Source of the DNA: Mucilaginibacter gotjawali
GTDB lineage: Bacteria > Bacteroidota > Bacteroidia > Sphingobacteriales > Sphingobacteriaceae
DNA length: 64,000 nucleotides
Direction: 5' to 3'
NCBI RefSeq assembly: GCF_002355435.1
Contig: NZ_AP017313.1
Coordinates: 682,001-746,000, forward strand
The first letter of the stretch is position 1, and each line of letters begins with the position of its first letter. The notes below the pieces were generated by a model, which searched no databases, was not told the origin of the DNA, and saw nothing but the letters and a program-made list of their open reading frames with translations. Below, piece after piece: positions 33,741 to 42,982 of the stretch. The translations under genes and the position numbers were made by a program.

Positions 33741-35645
33741 TTATCCCATGTGTTCCCAGGCACTTTGGTACCCTCCGATACCTTCAGCATAACTGATAAG
33801 GCCGGCGTAAAAGGGAAGCCGGCTAAGGGTTGAACTGTCGCCGATGATCACCAGCTTTTTACGGGCACGAGTCATGGCCACGTTCATCCGCCGGATGTCA
33901 GCCAGGAATCCGATAGTGCCTTCGGCATTGCTGCGGGTTAAACTGATGAGCACCACATCGCGTTCCTGCCCCTGGAAGCTGTCGATGGTGTTTACCGAAA
34001 TTTTGTCGCCATACACATGCAGCGATGGCGTATTTGCGGATTGCTCTTTTAGCAGCCGCACCTGCTCGCTGTATGGGGAAATTATCGCGACGGATGGAAA
34101 ATCGGCTAAAGCATAATGATCGCCGATTGTTTTTGCCATGCCCTCAAGATACCTGAAAAGAAAAGCTGCTTCTTCGGGATTTGATACGCTGGTACCCGCA
34201 GGTTTTTCATCAAACCCGCAGCCGGCGGTGTCAATAAATACCATCGGCAGTTCACCGTCAAAAAGTAAGCGCTCCGCAACCGTGTGATGTGCTTTCAGCG
34301 CATTATTATAAAACACGCCGGAAGAGTAGCCCATGATGGCTTTATTCATGCGGTACTGTTCCTCCAGCAACACAACCGCTTCGGGATGCAGGGCGATGCA
34401 TTTTTCGATCAGGGTGGTGCTTAAGCCATTGCGCGCCGCTTCGTTTGATTTAATGGTAGGCGATAGCTGGCAATGATCACCTGCAAGAACCACTTTCTGT
34501 GCTTTCAGTATCGGGATCCAGCAGGCAGGTTCAAGCGCCTGCCCGGCCTCATCAATAAAAACCGTATTGAAATTAAGGTTTCGGATCGTCCAATGATTGG
34601 CCCCGGCCAGCGTGGCAGTTACTACCTGCGCTTTGGTTACCAGATCGTTAATGATAAACTCCTCCGTTTTGGCCACCTCCTTCATAATCTTGTGTGCCTC
34701 GTCAAACAGGGCCTTGCGCTGGTCGCGTTCGGCTTTTCCAAAACTGCGTTTGTATTTATGGCCCATGTTTTTGAACTCGGCCGCCTGTTTTTTAAGGCGT
34801 TTGCTTTCCTTCATATAAGGGTGCAGCGTCATCTGGCTATCTAAAGTGAGATTCATCAGTTTATCCGAAACCCTCGCCGGGTTACCTATCCTGATGACGT
34901 TCAAGCCTTGCTGAGAGAGTTTCTCACTCAGCAAATCAACGGCCGTATTGCTTGGCGCCACTACCAAAACCTGTTGGTTTTGCTGTTTCACTATTTGGCT
35001 GATGGCTTGTACCAGCGTGGTAGTTTTACCGGTACCCGGCGGCCCGTGAACAATGGCCAGATCTTGCGCAGCCATAATCTTCTCTACCGCAGCCTGTTGA
35101 GATTGATTCAAACCTGTCCCGGGTAGTGCCATTGGCTCCGACACAAACAGCGGGCTTTTTTTACCGGTGAGGATTTGTGCCAGCCGGCCCTCAACCGGAT
35201 TTTCTATTAGTTTGGCAGCCTGCTTTAGCGCCCCAAACATCTCGTCATAGTTGTTATTGTCGAACAATAATTCAATACCCAACTTCCCGTCGCGAGCCCA
35301 ATCGGGCGTTTCTTCGGTAAAAATATTGATCTTGATGCGGTCGCCGCCGATGTACGAAATTACGCCTTCAACGCGGTCGTGTTTCGGGTCGTGATTGGAG
35401 AATAACACTGCCGGGCTGCCAAACCGAAGCTGGTGAATCACATCCAGGTGTGTTTTTCTTTCGGCTTCAACGTTCAGGTAATCGCCGCGGCTGGGTTCGG
35501 TGCCGGTAATAGCGATAGGGTACCATGCCAGCCCTGCGGCCCGCCTGTCGGTTACCGAAGTAGACGAGGCTTGTTTTAAATAAGCCTCGCGGTCCTCCGT
35601 TTGTTCAATTTTCAACAGGTCGGCAAGGTTTTTGAAATAGTCCAT
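33741..35645 (-). CDS. Superfamily 1 helicase (IGHMBP2/DNA2-NAM7 type)
   Basis: 634 residues. N-terminal OB-like region (about 70-130, then VEGVISYIGGDRIKI), Walker A GPPGTGKTTT (about 203-212), motif II FIDEAGQALEP, LAGDHCQLSPT, LEEQYRMN, and motifs V-VI TIDSFQGQERDVVLISL and RRMNVAMTRARKKL. SF1B 5'-3' helicase on RNA or DNA. A perfect -7 box (TACCTTTG, 35651-35658) ends 5 bases ahead of the ATG, suggesting a leaderless message. Single gene. Confidence 0.92.
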   Translation of the reverse strand: MDYFKNLADLLKIEQTEDREAYLKQASSTSVTDRRAAGLAWYPIAITGTEPSRGDYLNVEAERKTHLDVIHQLRFGSPAVLFSNHDPKHDRVEGVISYIGGDRIKINIFTEETPDWARDGKLGIELLFDNNNYDEMFGALKQAAKLIENPVEGRLAQILTGKKSPLFVSEPMALPGTGLNQSQQAAVEKIMAAQDLAIVHGPPGTGKTTTLVQAISQIVKQQNQQVLVVAPSNTAVDLLSEKLSQQGLNVIRIGNPARVSDKLMNLTLDSQMTLHPYMKESKRLKKQAAEFKNMGHKYKRSFGKAERDQRKALFDEAHKIMKEVAKTEEFIINDLVTKAQVVTATLAGANHWTIRNLNFNTVFIDEAGQALEPACWIPILKAQKVVLAGDHCQLSPTIKSNEAARNGLSTTLIEKCIALHPEAVVLLEEQYRMNKAIMGYSSGVFYNNALKAHHTVAERLLFDGELPMVFIDTAGCGFDEKPAGTSVSNPEEAAFLFRYLEGMAKTIGDHYALADFPSVAIISPYSEQVRLLKEQSANTPSLHVYGDKISVNTIDSFQGQERDVVLISLTRSNAEGTIGFLADIRRMNVAMTRARKKLVIIGDSSTLSRLPFYAGLISYAEGIGGYQSAWEHMG

Positions 35646-35650
35646 TTACG

Positions 35651-35658
35651 CAAAGGTA
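35651..35658 (-). promoter_or_regulatory. -7 box directly at the helicase start
   Basis: Minus strand TACCTTTG; 5 bases from the ATG. No convincing -33 TTG. Confidence 0.45.
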
Positions 35659-35792
35659 AGCAATACGGCGATTGAAAGAATGGGTGGAAAGAACTGTTTA
35701 GATAATTTACGAAACTTACGCGGGGCTGCGAAAACGTGAAAAAAGGCCGATTTTAGGCTTATTTAAGCCAATTTAATTTTTTTTAAAATTTA

Positions 35793-35823
35793 TTGCGAAA
35801 TTAAGCCGGAAATCATACTTTTG
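35793..35823 (+). promoter_or_regulatory. tRNA-Asn promoter
   Basis: TTG at 35793-35795, 20-base spacer, TACTTTTG at 35816-35823. The tRNA starts 23 bases downstream. Confidence 0.7.
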
Positions 35824-35845
35824 CACACTCCAAACCGGAAAATAC

Positions 35846-35919
35846 TCCTGAGTAGCTCAGCCGGTTAGAGCATCTGACTGTTAATCAGAGGGTCGCTGGT
35901 TCGAGCCCAGCCTCAGGAG
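35846..35919 (+). tRNA. tRNA-Asn(GTT)
   Basis: A complete 74-base cloverleaf: acceptor TCCTGAG / CTCAGGA with G discriminator at 35919, D arm GCTC..GAGC, anticodon stem TCTGA/TCAGA with loop CTGTTAA (anticodon GTT at 35880-35882), and T arm CTGG TTCGAGC CCAG. The 3' CCA is not encoded. Confidence 0.95.
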
Positions 35920-35928
35920 CTTAATTAT

Positions 35929-35970
35929 CAAGCACTTACATCATATCCGATGTAGGTGCTTGTTGTTTTG
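35929..35970 (+). terminator. Terminator of tRNA-Asn
   Basis: CAAGCAC..ACATC (35929-35942) pairs with GATGT..GTGCTTG (35949-35962), then TTGTTTTG. It starts 10 bases after the tRNA. Confidence 0.8.
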
Positions 35971-36374
35971 TACCAACTTTGTAAAACAATAAATGATTTA
36001 TCTTTCTCACGTTACTTTCTGATCCATTAAAACTGTTGCGCGTGAAATCATATTTCTTGTCTTAGTGTTCCCCAACAGCGACTTCCTCTCCGGGATAATA
36101 GATTTTCATCAATACCAGCAATCGTTCAAAGCCTGTTAATACCAATACTGCAAAAAGTCTTTACAAAAAAATGGCAGGCGCTCAATACGCCCACCATCCA
36201 ACAATCAACTAAACCCTCATTTTTTTAAGAATTAAAATACAGTTTTCATCAGTCAAATCCTCAAAAATCCAGGACGTTTGCTCCTATTTATAATACTCAA
36301 TACGCTGCGGTCACCGCTCATATTTTCAATAGTAAAAACAATAACCTTAAACTCATTTAATTTAAAAATACGGT
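35971..36374. other. Intergenic region, no gene seen
   Basis: About 400 A+T-rich bases between the tRNA terminator and the convergent GH16 gene. No ORF with family features, no clear repeat, no convincing hairpin. It is the 3' side of the glucan locus. Confidence 0.5.
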
Positions 36375-37268
36375 TTATTCATTTTTTGTCACTTTTACCC
36401 AATCAACCAACATTTTGCATTGGTTGTTTTTTACAGCTTGCGCTGTGGAATCGGGCATCCCGTAATAAGGGGCCTTTACACCGTTTAATTTTACAGGGTA
36501 AGCGCCGCCAAGTGCAAAATTCAGGATCAGGTATTCAGGCGTATCGAACGACCATTTGCCATAGTGCTCGGCCATGGTCCTGTTTACGCGAAACATGGGT
36601 ACGCCATCATATTTAAACAACAAAGCATCAGGTGTCCAATCTACTGCGTAGGTATGCCATTGACTAACATCGTTACCAGGCTCAAAATATTTTCTGTTAA
36701 CAAACGGCGTTTCGCCACTGTATCCTGACCCATGTACTGCGGCGCTGATCCAATCCCGCTCGCCAACAAATTCCATAATGTCAACTTCTCCTGTTGTGGG
36801 CCAAATGCCACCGCCCAACAGCCACCATGCAGGCCAAAGCCCCGCGCCTGACGTCATTTTTATCCGGGCTTCGGCAGTACCATAAATAAACTCAAACTTG
36901 TTTTTGGTGTTTATTCTGCCCGATATAAAATCATATCGTTGACCGTCTTTGGTTTTAAAACCAGGAGATGACCGTGGCTGTAAAACTAATGCCCCATTTT
37001 TAGCCCCCTGAGCCAAAGCTCCATGAACGATGTAGATGGTTTTTTCGGAATCAACATATGCCTGCAGCTCATTGTTGAAATGTATGCCCGTTATTTCGGT
37101 GTTCCATTTTGACCTGTCAAGTTTTGTACCGGAAAAATCATCAAAAAAAACCACCTTCTTGTTTTTGTGTGAAGGCCTTTTTATCATCAGGGATGAAGTG
37201 GTAATGATCAAGGTCATTGCACTAATAATCGGGAGAATATACTTGTATTTATTTTTTTGATAGTTCAT
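36375..37268 (-). CDS. GH16 beta-glucanase A
   Basis: 297 residues. An N-terminal hydrophobic segment (about 9-28) is a signal peptide or membrane anchor without a clear lipobox. The GH16 motif is EVDIME with Glu161 (nucleophile), Asp163 and Glu166 (acid/base); WPAWWLLG precedes it as in laminarinases. It should cleave beta-1,3 or mixed beta-1,3/1,4 glucan. Last gene of the SusC-led cluster. Confidence 0.88.
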   Translation of the reverse strand: MNYQKNKYKYILPIISAMTLIITTSSLMIKRPSHKNKKVVFFDDFSGTKLDRSKWNTEITGIHFNNELQAYVDSEKTIYIVHGALAQGAKNGALVLQPRSSPGFKTKDGQRYDFISGRINTKNKFEFIYGTAEARIKMTSGAGLWPAWWLLGGGIWPTTGEVDIMEFVGERDWISAAVHGSGYSGETPFVNRKYFEPGNDVSQWHTYAVDWTPDALLFKYDGVPMFRVNRTMAEHYGKWSFDTPEYLILNFALGGAYPVKLNGVKAPYYGMPDSTAQAVKNNQCKMLVDWVKVTKNE

Positions 37269-37373
37269 TAAATTAAGAATAATAGGACTATAAATCCTGT
37301 TCTGGAAACCTTAGTGCCCTTTTTTGATAGTTCAACGGCTGCACTGAAATGGTGTATTTTTATTTTTTATCGA

Positions 37374-38420
37374 TTACTGATACACCCTTACATAATCAAC
37401 TTCCATAGTGCCGGAAGTAAAGTTGGGGTCAACTGAGCCGCCAAAACTACCTCCCATTGCTAAATTTAAGATGACAAAGAAGTTTTGATTAAACGGCAAT
37501 GTATTATCATTGGGCACCGTAAAAAAAACATTACCGTCAACTGAAAAATTAATGGAAGCCGCCGACCAGTCGAGTGTATATAAATGAAACTGGGTTGAAC
37601 TATTTTGGATGATAGTTGTGCTACCCCTTCCGTTGGCGCCTGAATGCCCCGGGTAATGAAGCGTGCCAAAAATCTTATTCAGCTCTGATCCCCGCTGCTC
37701 CATAATATCGATCTCGCCGCAATTTGGCCACCCGGCAGTTGAAAAATTATTACCCAACATCCAGATCGCTGGCCATGTGCCCAAACCCGCAGGCAATTTC
37801 GCACTTATCTCTATTCTCCCGTATTTAAATGAGAACTTACCGTTTGACAGCATACGGGCGGAAGTATAGGCGCTGCCATTGTAATTTTCTTTCACTGCCG
37901 TAATTTTGAGGGTGCCGTTAGATACGTTAACATTATTACTTCTGCTGGTATAATATTCCAGTTCGTTGTTACCCCAGCCACCTCCGCCGGTTCCGGTATC
38001 ATAACCCCATTTTGAAGGATCGGGCGCACCATCGGTATTGAATTCGTCTGACCAAACCAGTGTCATCCCAGCAGGACCACCGTTTGAAACGACGGTTACC
38101 TGTACAGATTTTGCGATCGTTTGCCCGCCGCTGCTTTTAGCAATTACATTAACCGTATAAGTACCCGATGAAGGGTACTTATACGTAATAATTCCTGATG
38201 GCACAGTTTGGAACGTGCCGTTACCGAAATCATAATCATAACTTACAGCATTAGTAGCTGTTGCAGTAAAGGCAACATTACCGCTATTATCGGTACTAAT
38301 TGCTGCGCTTATTGTAAGATCTGTTGGCGCCGGGCTCATATTACCATTGCTGCTGCTTTTTGAGCAGTTGGAAAATGCCATGGGCATCAAAAGGATCAAA
38401 ATTATTTTTAAATATTTCAT
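37374..38420 (-). CDS. GH16 beta-glucanase B, PKD lipoprotein
   Basis: 348 residues. Lipobox FSNC (Cys19), then a PKD domain (about 32-112, YDYDFGNG), then GH16 (about 120-348) with NNELEYYT, WPAIWMLG and EIDIME (Glu236, Asp238, Glu241). The C-terminal MEVDYVRVYQ is the classical GH16 end. Probable surface endo-glucanase that starts the breakdown of the polymer. Spacing of 7 bases after the PKD lipoprotein gene. Confidence 0.92.
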   Translation of the reverse strand: MKYLKIILILLMPMAFSNCSKSSSNGNMSPAPTDLTISAAISTDNSGNVAFTATATNAVSYDYDFGNGTFQTVPSGIITYKYPSSGTYTVNVIAKSSGGQTIAKSVQVTVVSNGGPAGMTLVWSDEFNTDGAPDPSKWGYDTGTGGGGWGNNELEYYTSRSNNVNVSNGTLKITAVKENYNGSAYTSARMLSNGKFSFKYGRIEISAKLPAGLGTWPAIWMLGNNFSTAGWPNCGEIDIMEQRGSELNKIFGTLHYPGHSGANGRGSTTIIQNSSTQFHLYTLDWSAASINFSVDGNVFFTVPNDNTLPFNQNFFVILNLAMGGSFGGSVDPNFTSGTMEVDYVRVYQ

Positions 38421-38427
38421 GATATGA

Positions 38428-39318
38428 CTATTTAACTTTCAGCTTTTGATACCAGGCGTTCCCGTCGATACCAATGTTCCTCAAATAAAGGGTTGTTGGC
38501 GTAATGGCTAAGATCTCGTAAGTATTACCGCCCGTGCCAAAATTGACGAGGCCATTACCCGGCACCATAAACTGTATACCGGTTGACACAGCTGATGTAG
38601 AGCCTGAAGTGGCATTCATAAACGTCAATTGTTTGGCTCCGCTCAGCGTTACATCATAGCAGCCATCGCCACCGCTTTGGCCATAAAATGAAGTGGAGGC
38701 TGCGATCAGAAACGATTGCCCCATATTATTGATGGTCATTGAAATATTTCCGTTGGCATCTTTTGAAAATGTGATCTCATCATCATACTGGCAGGCGGCC
38801 CTTGAGTTTGGTGTTGCAGCATAGTAATCGGGCGAAAATGTGCCTGCCGGCCCAACGCCGACATGTCCTACCGCGCCTGCATCCGTGATCCAAACCTGGG
38901 ATGATCCGTTTGTCAAGTCCTGGACAATATCCGTAGGTATAGTAAAGGCTGTAAAAACGGTCACTTCTTTCGTGATAGTCGAAATTGAGCCTCCGGTGCC
39001 AATTGCATTTACAGTAATGGTATAAACGTTTGTCCCCGGGGTTGAATATTTGTAGACTATATTTCCGGTAGGTACTATCTGGCTTGTGCCATCACCAAAA
39101 TCAATTTTATATTTTATAGCGTTGGCTGCTGTTATGGAAATGGTTACTTCGCCTGATCCGCTGCCGTTTGGATTATTACTATCTGCACCTGATACAACGG
39201 CGTTTAAGCCTAATCCCGAAGGAGCCTGTAATGAACCAAATGAATATATTTCCTTCTTGCAGCTTATGAAAGCCATTAGCATAAAAAGGAATGTGGTTAT
39301 CGATATTCTTATTTTCAT
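38428..39318 (-). CDS. PKD-domain lipoprotein of the glucan locus
   Basis: 296 residues. Lipobox ISC (Cys20) followed by KK; PKD-like domain about 34-122 (YKIDFGDGTS); C-terminal beta-rich domain about 125-296 without GH motifs. Its position between glycan-binding lipoprotein and GH16 suggests a surface glucan-binding protein. Function by context only. Confidence 0.75.
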   Translation of the reverse strand: MKIRISITTFLFMLMAFISCKKEIYSFGSLQAPSGLGLNAVVSGADSNNPNGSGSGEVTISITAANAIKYKIDFGDGTSQIVPTGNIVYKYSTPGTNVYTITVNAIGTGGSISTITKEVTVFTAFTIPTDIVQDLTNGSSQVWITDAGAVGHVGVGPAGTFSPDYYAATPNSRAACQYDDEITFSKDANGNISMTINNMGQSFLIAASTSFYGQSGGDGCYDVTLSGAKQLTFMNATSGSTSAVSTGIQFMVPGNGLVNFGTGGNTYEILAITPTTLYLRNIGIDGNAWYQKLKVK

Positions 39319-39332
39319 GATTATTTTTTTTA

Positions 39333-41429
39333 TTAATTAAGTGAAATATCATCAAACAGGTAAGTAAAATTAGCCGATCCGTCGCCCATTGTACCCAAAT
39401 CAAATATGATGGTTACCTTGTCATAAGACTGCGAAACATCGATGGCGCTGAAATCAAACGTCAGGTTTTCCCATCCGTTAGCAGTTGTGGTGTTAACCGC
39501 CTGCTGATAACTAATTGCTCCATTTGTGCTGTTTTCAACTTTCAACAGTACATTTGCGCCAACCCTTGGCGAGTACACTTTCATACTGAAAATTTTCTTT
39601 GTTGAAAAATCAATGGGGTGGGCTAATGTGATAGAGCTTCCCCCATAAACCTGCCCGGCATTTTTTATCATTTGGGCTACGTGACCGCTTGTGTTGGTCC
39701 CGGATAACTGGGGATTTGCGACAACGGCGCATTGTCCTCCTCCAAAATCAGTAAATGTATAGGTAAGTGAAGTTGACTCAAAATCTAAAGGGAGTGCCAA
39801 TACGTTAGGTACAACATTTGTAGCCAAAAACTTTACATCATCCCAATAATAGGTACGGCCATCACCGCCGTTATTAAAGTCAAAGAAGATTGACGCCATA
39901 TCATACCGGTAGGTATTGTTGAAAGCAGCTGTACCTGTAGCCTGGTATTTAAAATCGAATATCAAGGTCTCCCAGGTATTGGCAAGTGAAGTTACTGCTT
40001 CGGTCTCTACCGAATGGGTATTGTCAGCATGGTCTTCAACTTTTAGCCTAACATGGATCCCTGCGGCCGGCGAATAAACCCGTACACTCATTTGGCTTGT
40101 ATTCGCGGTAAGCGGAATGGCAGATGAGAATCCGGAGCCTGTTCCTAAAGTGGTACCAGCCCAGCTTGCAGCGCCTGCAGGTTTGGTAGTAATTTTAACT
40201 TTATTCGCGCCGTTTGCAGGGTCAACGCCATCCTTGGTTTGTGCATTGCCAAAATCTATCACCGAATAATCAACTGTTGGATCATCAAACGTTACAGGAA
40301 GGCTTATTTGCGTTAATACAGGTGGCGGTAAAAATACAAGGTCATCTGCGTAGAAAACTGCGCCGGAGCCGGCATTACCAAAATCAAAGAAGATGGATAC
40401 TTTATCATACGTATCCGCAGTATTTAAAGCCGGTGTACCCGCTGCTTGATTTTTAAAATCAAAAACTAAAGTTTCCCATTGATTTGACTTGGTCGTCTTG
40501 ACATCAGTTTCAACCGAATTGGAAGAATTGTTATGATCTTCAATTTTTAATTTGATGTCTGCCCCGGCTATTGGTGAATAAACCCGCACACTCATTTTTG
40601 TAGCAGCGAAGGTAACCGGAATAGGCGTAGCAAAACCAAGCGCTGTTCCAATGGTAGTGCCGGCCCAAACCTGGGCGCCGCTGGTTTTAGTAACTTTCAA
40701 CGCCATGTTTGCACTATTAGCCGGGTCTGGAGCGACTGTTGAGCTGTTACCGCCAAAATCCGACATGGTGTAATCATACACGGGATTGTCAAAATTAACA
40801 GGCAAATCAATTTGCTTGCCTACTTTTATTGTATCTAACAAGGTAGTAGTTGCAGCCCCGCCACTTAATGCCACAACGGTGATATAGTAAACCCCTGCAT
40901 TAGGATAAGTATGATAAACTGTTTGCCCCTGCAAAAAGGATTGAAAGTGTAAAGGGCTTACATTGGTTGAATCCCCGTAGTAAACCTTAAAAAGGGTTTG
41001 GTATTTTGCGGTTGCCGATAATCCGATGGTTAACCCATTGGTAGTTGTAGTAACCTTAAGGCTTTCAGGTGCCCTGAAAGAAACCGTTAACGGTTGCGTC
41101 ATTTCAGTAGTTTTGCCTGTTATGCCGTGGCCCACAACTTTCACCGTGTATGCGCCTTCGGCATAGGTGTGCTTGGTGTTTTTGCCTGCGGCAACATTAG
41201 TAAAACCCGAACCCCCATCACCATAATAAATGTCATAGGATGTGGCGCCCTCACCGTTAGGTGTGATGGTAACCAGGCCAGTATTATCTTGTGTAATATC
41301 AAACATTACAGATAATTTAGCCGGTGAACCAGCCGTGTTTACAAACGAGGTATCGTTGAAGTTGTCTTTTTTACAGCTTATTACTACAAGTAATAAAGCC
41401 ATACCAAGAAAATATTTTGTTAAATTCAT
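39333..41429 (-). CDS. Multidomain surface glycan-binding lipoprotein
   Basis: 698 residues. Lipobox ISC (Cys19) then KKD. Two PKD-like domains (about 35-120 and 120-205), then three internal repeats of about 155 residues (roughly 213-370, 373-540, 545-698). Each repeat has LP-x-F(D/E), a DFGG or DFGN turn, MSVRVYSP or MKVYSP, a LKxE(D/N) strand, a WE(T/N)L(V/I/T)FDF strand and FxFD...DD. This looks like a carbohydrate-binding (CBM4/CBM22-like) beta-sandwich in triplicate. No catalytic motif. It probably grabs glucan at the cell surface in the place of SusE/F. Confidence 0.75.
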   Translation of the reverse strand: MNLTKYFLGMALLLVVISCKKDNFNDTSFVNTAGSPAKLSVMFDITQDNTGLVTITPNGEGATSYDIYYGDGGSGFTNVAAGKNTKHTYAEGAYTVKVVGHGITGKTTEMTQPLTVSFRAPESLKVTTTTNGLTIGLSATAKYQTLFKVYYGDSTNVSPLHFQSFLQGQTVYHTYPNAGVYYITVVALSGGAATTTLLDTIKVGKQIDLPVNFDNPVYDYTMSDFGGNSSTVAPDPANSANMALKVTKTSGAQVWAGTTIGTALGFATPIPVTFAATKMSVRVYSPIAGADIKLKIEDHNNSSNSVETDVKTTKSNQWETLVFDFKNQAAGTPALNTADTYDKVSIFFDFGNAGSGAVFYADDLVFLPPPVLTQISLPVTFDDPTVDYSVIDFGNAQTKDGVDPANGANKVKITTKPAGAASWAGTTLGTGSGFSSAIPLTANTSQMSVRVYSPAAGIHVRLKVEDHADNTHSVETEAVTSLANTWETLIFDFKYQATGTAAFNNTYRYDMASIFFDFNNGGDGRTYYWDDVKFLATNVVPNVLALPLDFESTSLTYTFTDFGGGQCAVVANPQLSGTNTSGHVAQMIKNAGQVYGGSSITLAHPIDFSTKKIFSMKVYSPRVGANVLLKVENSTNGAISYQQAVNTTTANGWENLTFDFSAIDVSQSYDKVTIIFDLGTMGDGSANFTYLFDDISLN

Positions 41430-41454
41430 GATTGTTCTTTTAAATAATGATCAA

Positions 41455-42966
41455 TTAATAACCTGGATTTTGCTGTAAATGAGAAACAACAACCTCACTT
41501 TGCGGTATCGGGAACAACTCACTTTTTCCTGCTTTGAAATTAGAACCCAGTACGGTTGCTGCCTGACCGGTTCTTACCAGGTCAAAAAAACGTTCACCTT
41601 CCATCGCCAACTCTAATCTTCTTTCATTTAAAATGGCGGTATACAAAGCCGGTCCGGAAGCAGTAACGTCGAAGCTTGCATCGGATACCTGGAATGCCCT
41701 GCGGCGAACCTGATTCAGGTATAATTGCGCCTTGCTGTCATTATTGGTTTGGTTATAGGCTTCGGCAGCCATTAAAAGTACATCAGCATATCGTATGGTG
41801 CGGTAGTTGTTCAGGTAATTTAACTCAACCTGTCCACTTGTCTGGCCTTTACGCGGTAAATACTTTTTATCATAATAGCCGGTATTCTCGTAGGGTGCTA
41901 CTTCGTAGGTGATGTTATAAGAAGGGTTGGCGGCAGCATAGGCGGCGACGTCAAACAAAGTGCCATCACGGCGCTGATCGCCTGCCTGGTAGGCATTATA
42001 CAGATTGCCTGATGGTAGATTTGTACTCCATCCCGCGGCATAAGGCATATCGTTTGAGCCATTTAACTGCCTTACTCCACACTGTTGTACTGCATAATTG
42101 CCTTGTCCCTGTAAAACATTTGACCATTGATAATAAGGAGAAGTATTTGTGTACTGAATCTCGAATACCGATTCAGGACCATTTTCACCGGATTTAACAA
42201 AAATGGAATCGAATTTTGCTACCAGGCTGAATGTACCTGCATCAATAACACTTTGCAATACTGCCGACGCCGGAGCATATTTCTTTTCATATAAATACAC
42301 TTTACCTAATAATGCTTGCGCGGCATATTTTGTTATCCTTCCGGCTTGTGATTGTACGGTAGGTAAAACAGCTATGGCACTATTTAAATCCGCTTCAATT
42401 TGCTGGTAAACATCAGCTGCTGCGGCCCTTTTTAATGTTCCTGAAGCCGAAAAATCCAAACGCTTATCTGTAAAAAGCGGTACGCCGCCAAACATTTTCA
42501 CTAATGTGAAATAGTAATATGCCCTTAAAAAATAAATCTCGCCATACATGGCGTCTTTACCGGCAAAATTAACCTGGCTGCCGGCAGGGTTTGCTGTTTT
42601 GTACTGTGTAAGGTAATTGGCTCTGTTTACGCCCTCGTAGGCAAATTGCCAGATATTTAAAAGCGAACCATTGGTTGGTGAAGTTGTAAACTGATCAATT
42701 TGCTGCAAATCGAGCACATCTGAAGCGCTTTCACCTCCTGCAACAGCATTATCGGAAGCGATATCCCCAATGGGTACAACCTGGTTTAACCATTGCAATG
42801 GTGTATATACACTTATTTCCATGGTGCGGTAATCACTTTCGGATTGCAGATACGATGATGCGGTTACCAGGTACGCATCCTGTGGTTTGTAATCAACAAA
42901 TTTCTTGCAGGATGCTATTAAACCAATAGCGCCGAGAAAAACTGCTATTTTAATGTTTTTTTTCAT
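41455..42966 (-). CDS. SusD/RagB-family nutrient-binding lipoprotein
   Basis: 503 residues from the ATG at 42966 (MKKNIKIAVF). The longer frame at 42999 runs into the susC gene and lacks a signal. Lipobox ASC (Cys20), KKFVDYKPQD; SusD helical repeats with YFLRAYYYFTLVKMFGGVPLF and the C-terminal LNERRLELAMEGERFFDL. Partner of the SusC pore for glycan capture. Confidence 0.93.
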   Translation of the reverse strand: MKKNIKIAVFLGAIGLIASCKKFVDYKPQDAYLVTASSYLQSESDYRTMEISVYTPLQWLNQVVPIGDIASDNAVAGGESASDVLDLQQIDQFTTSPTNGSLLNIWQFAYEGVNRANYLTQYKTANPAGSQVNFAGKDAMYGEIYFLRAYYYFTLVKMFGGVPLFTDKRLDFSASGTLKRAAAADVYQQIEADLNSAIAVLPTVQSQAGRITKYAAQALLGKVYLYEKKYAPASAVLQSVIDAGTFSLVAKFDSIFVKSGENGPESVFEIQYTNTSPYYQWSNVLQGQGNYAVQQCGVRQLNGSNDMPYAAGWSTNLPSGNLYNAYQAGDQRRDGTLFDVAAYAAANPSYNITYEVAPYENTGYYDKKYLPRKGQTSGQVELNYLNNYRTIRYADVLLMAAEAYNQTNNDSKAQLYLNQVRRRAFQVSDASFDVTASGPALYTAILNERRLELAMEGERFFDLVRTGQAATVLGSNFKAGKSELFPIPQSEVVVSHLQQNPGY

Positions 42967-42982
42967 ATCGATATTTTTATGA

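Noticed and set aside
36278..36616. 112-codon plus-strand frame overlapping the GH16 gene end
   Set aside because: Half of it is antisense to GH16 and the rest is A+T-rich spacer; no signal or motif that holds up.
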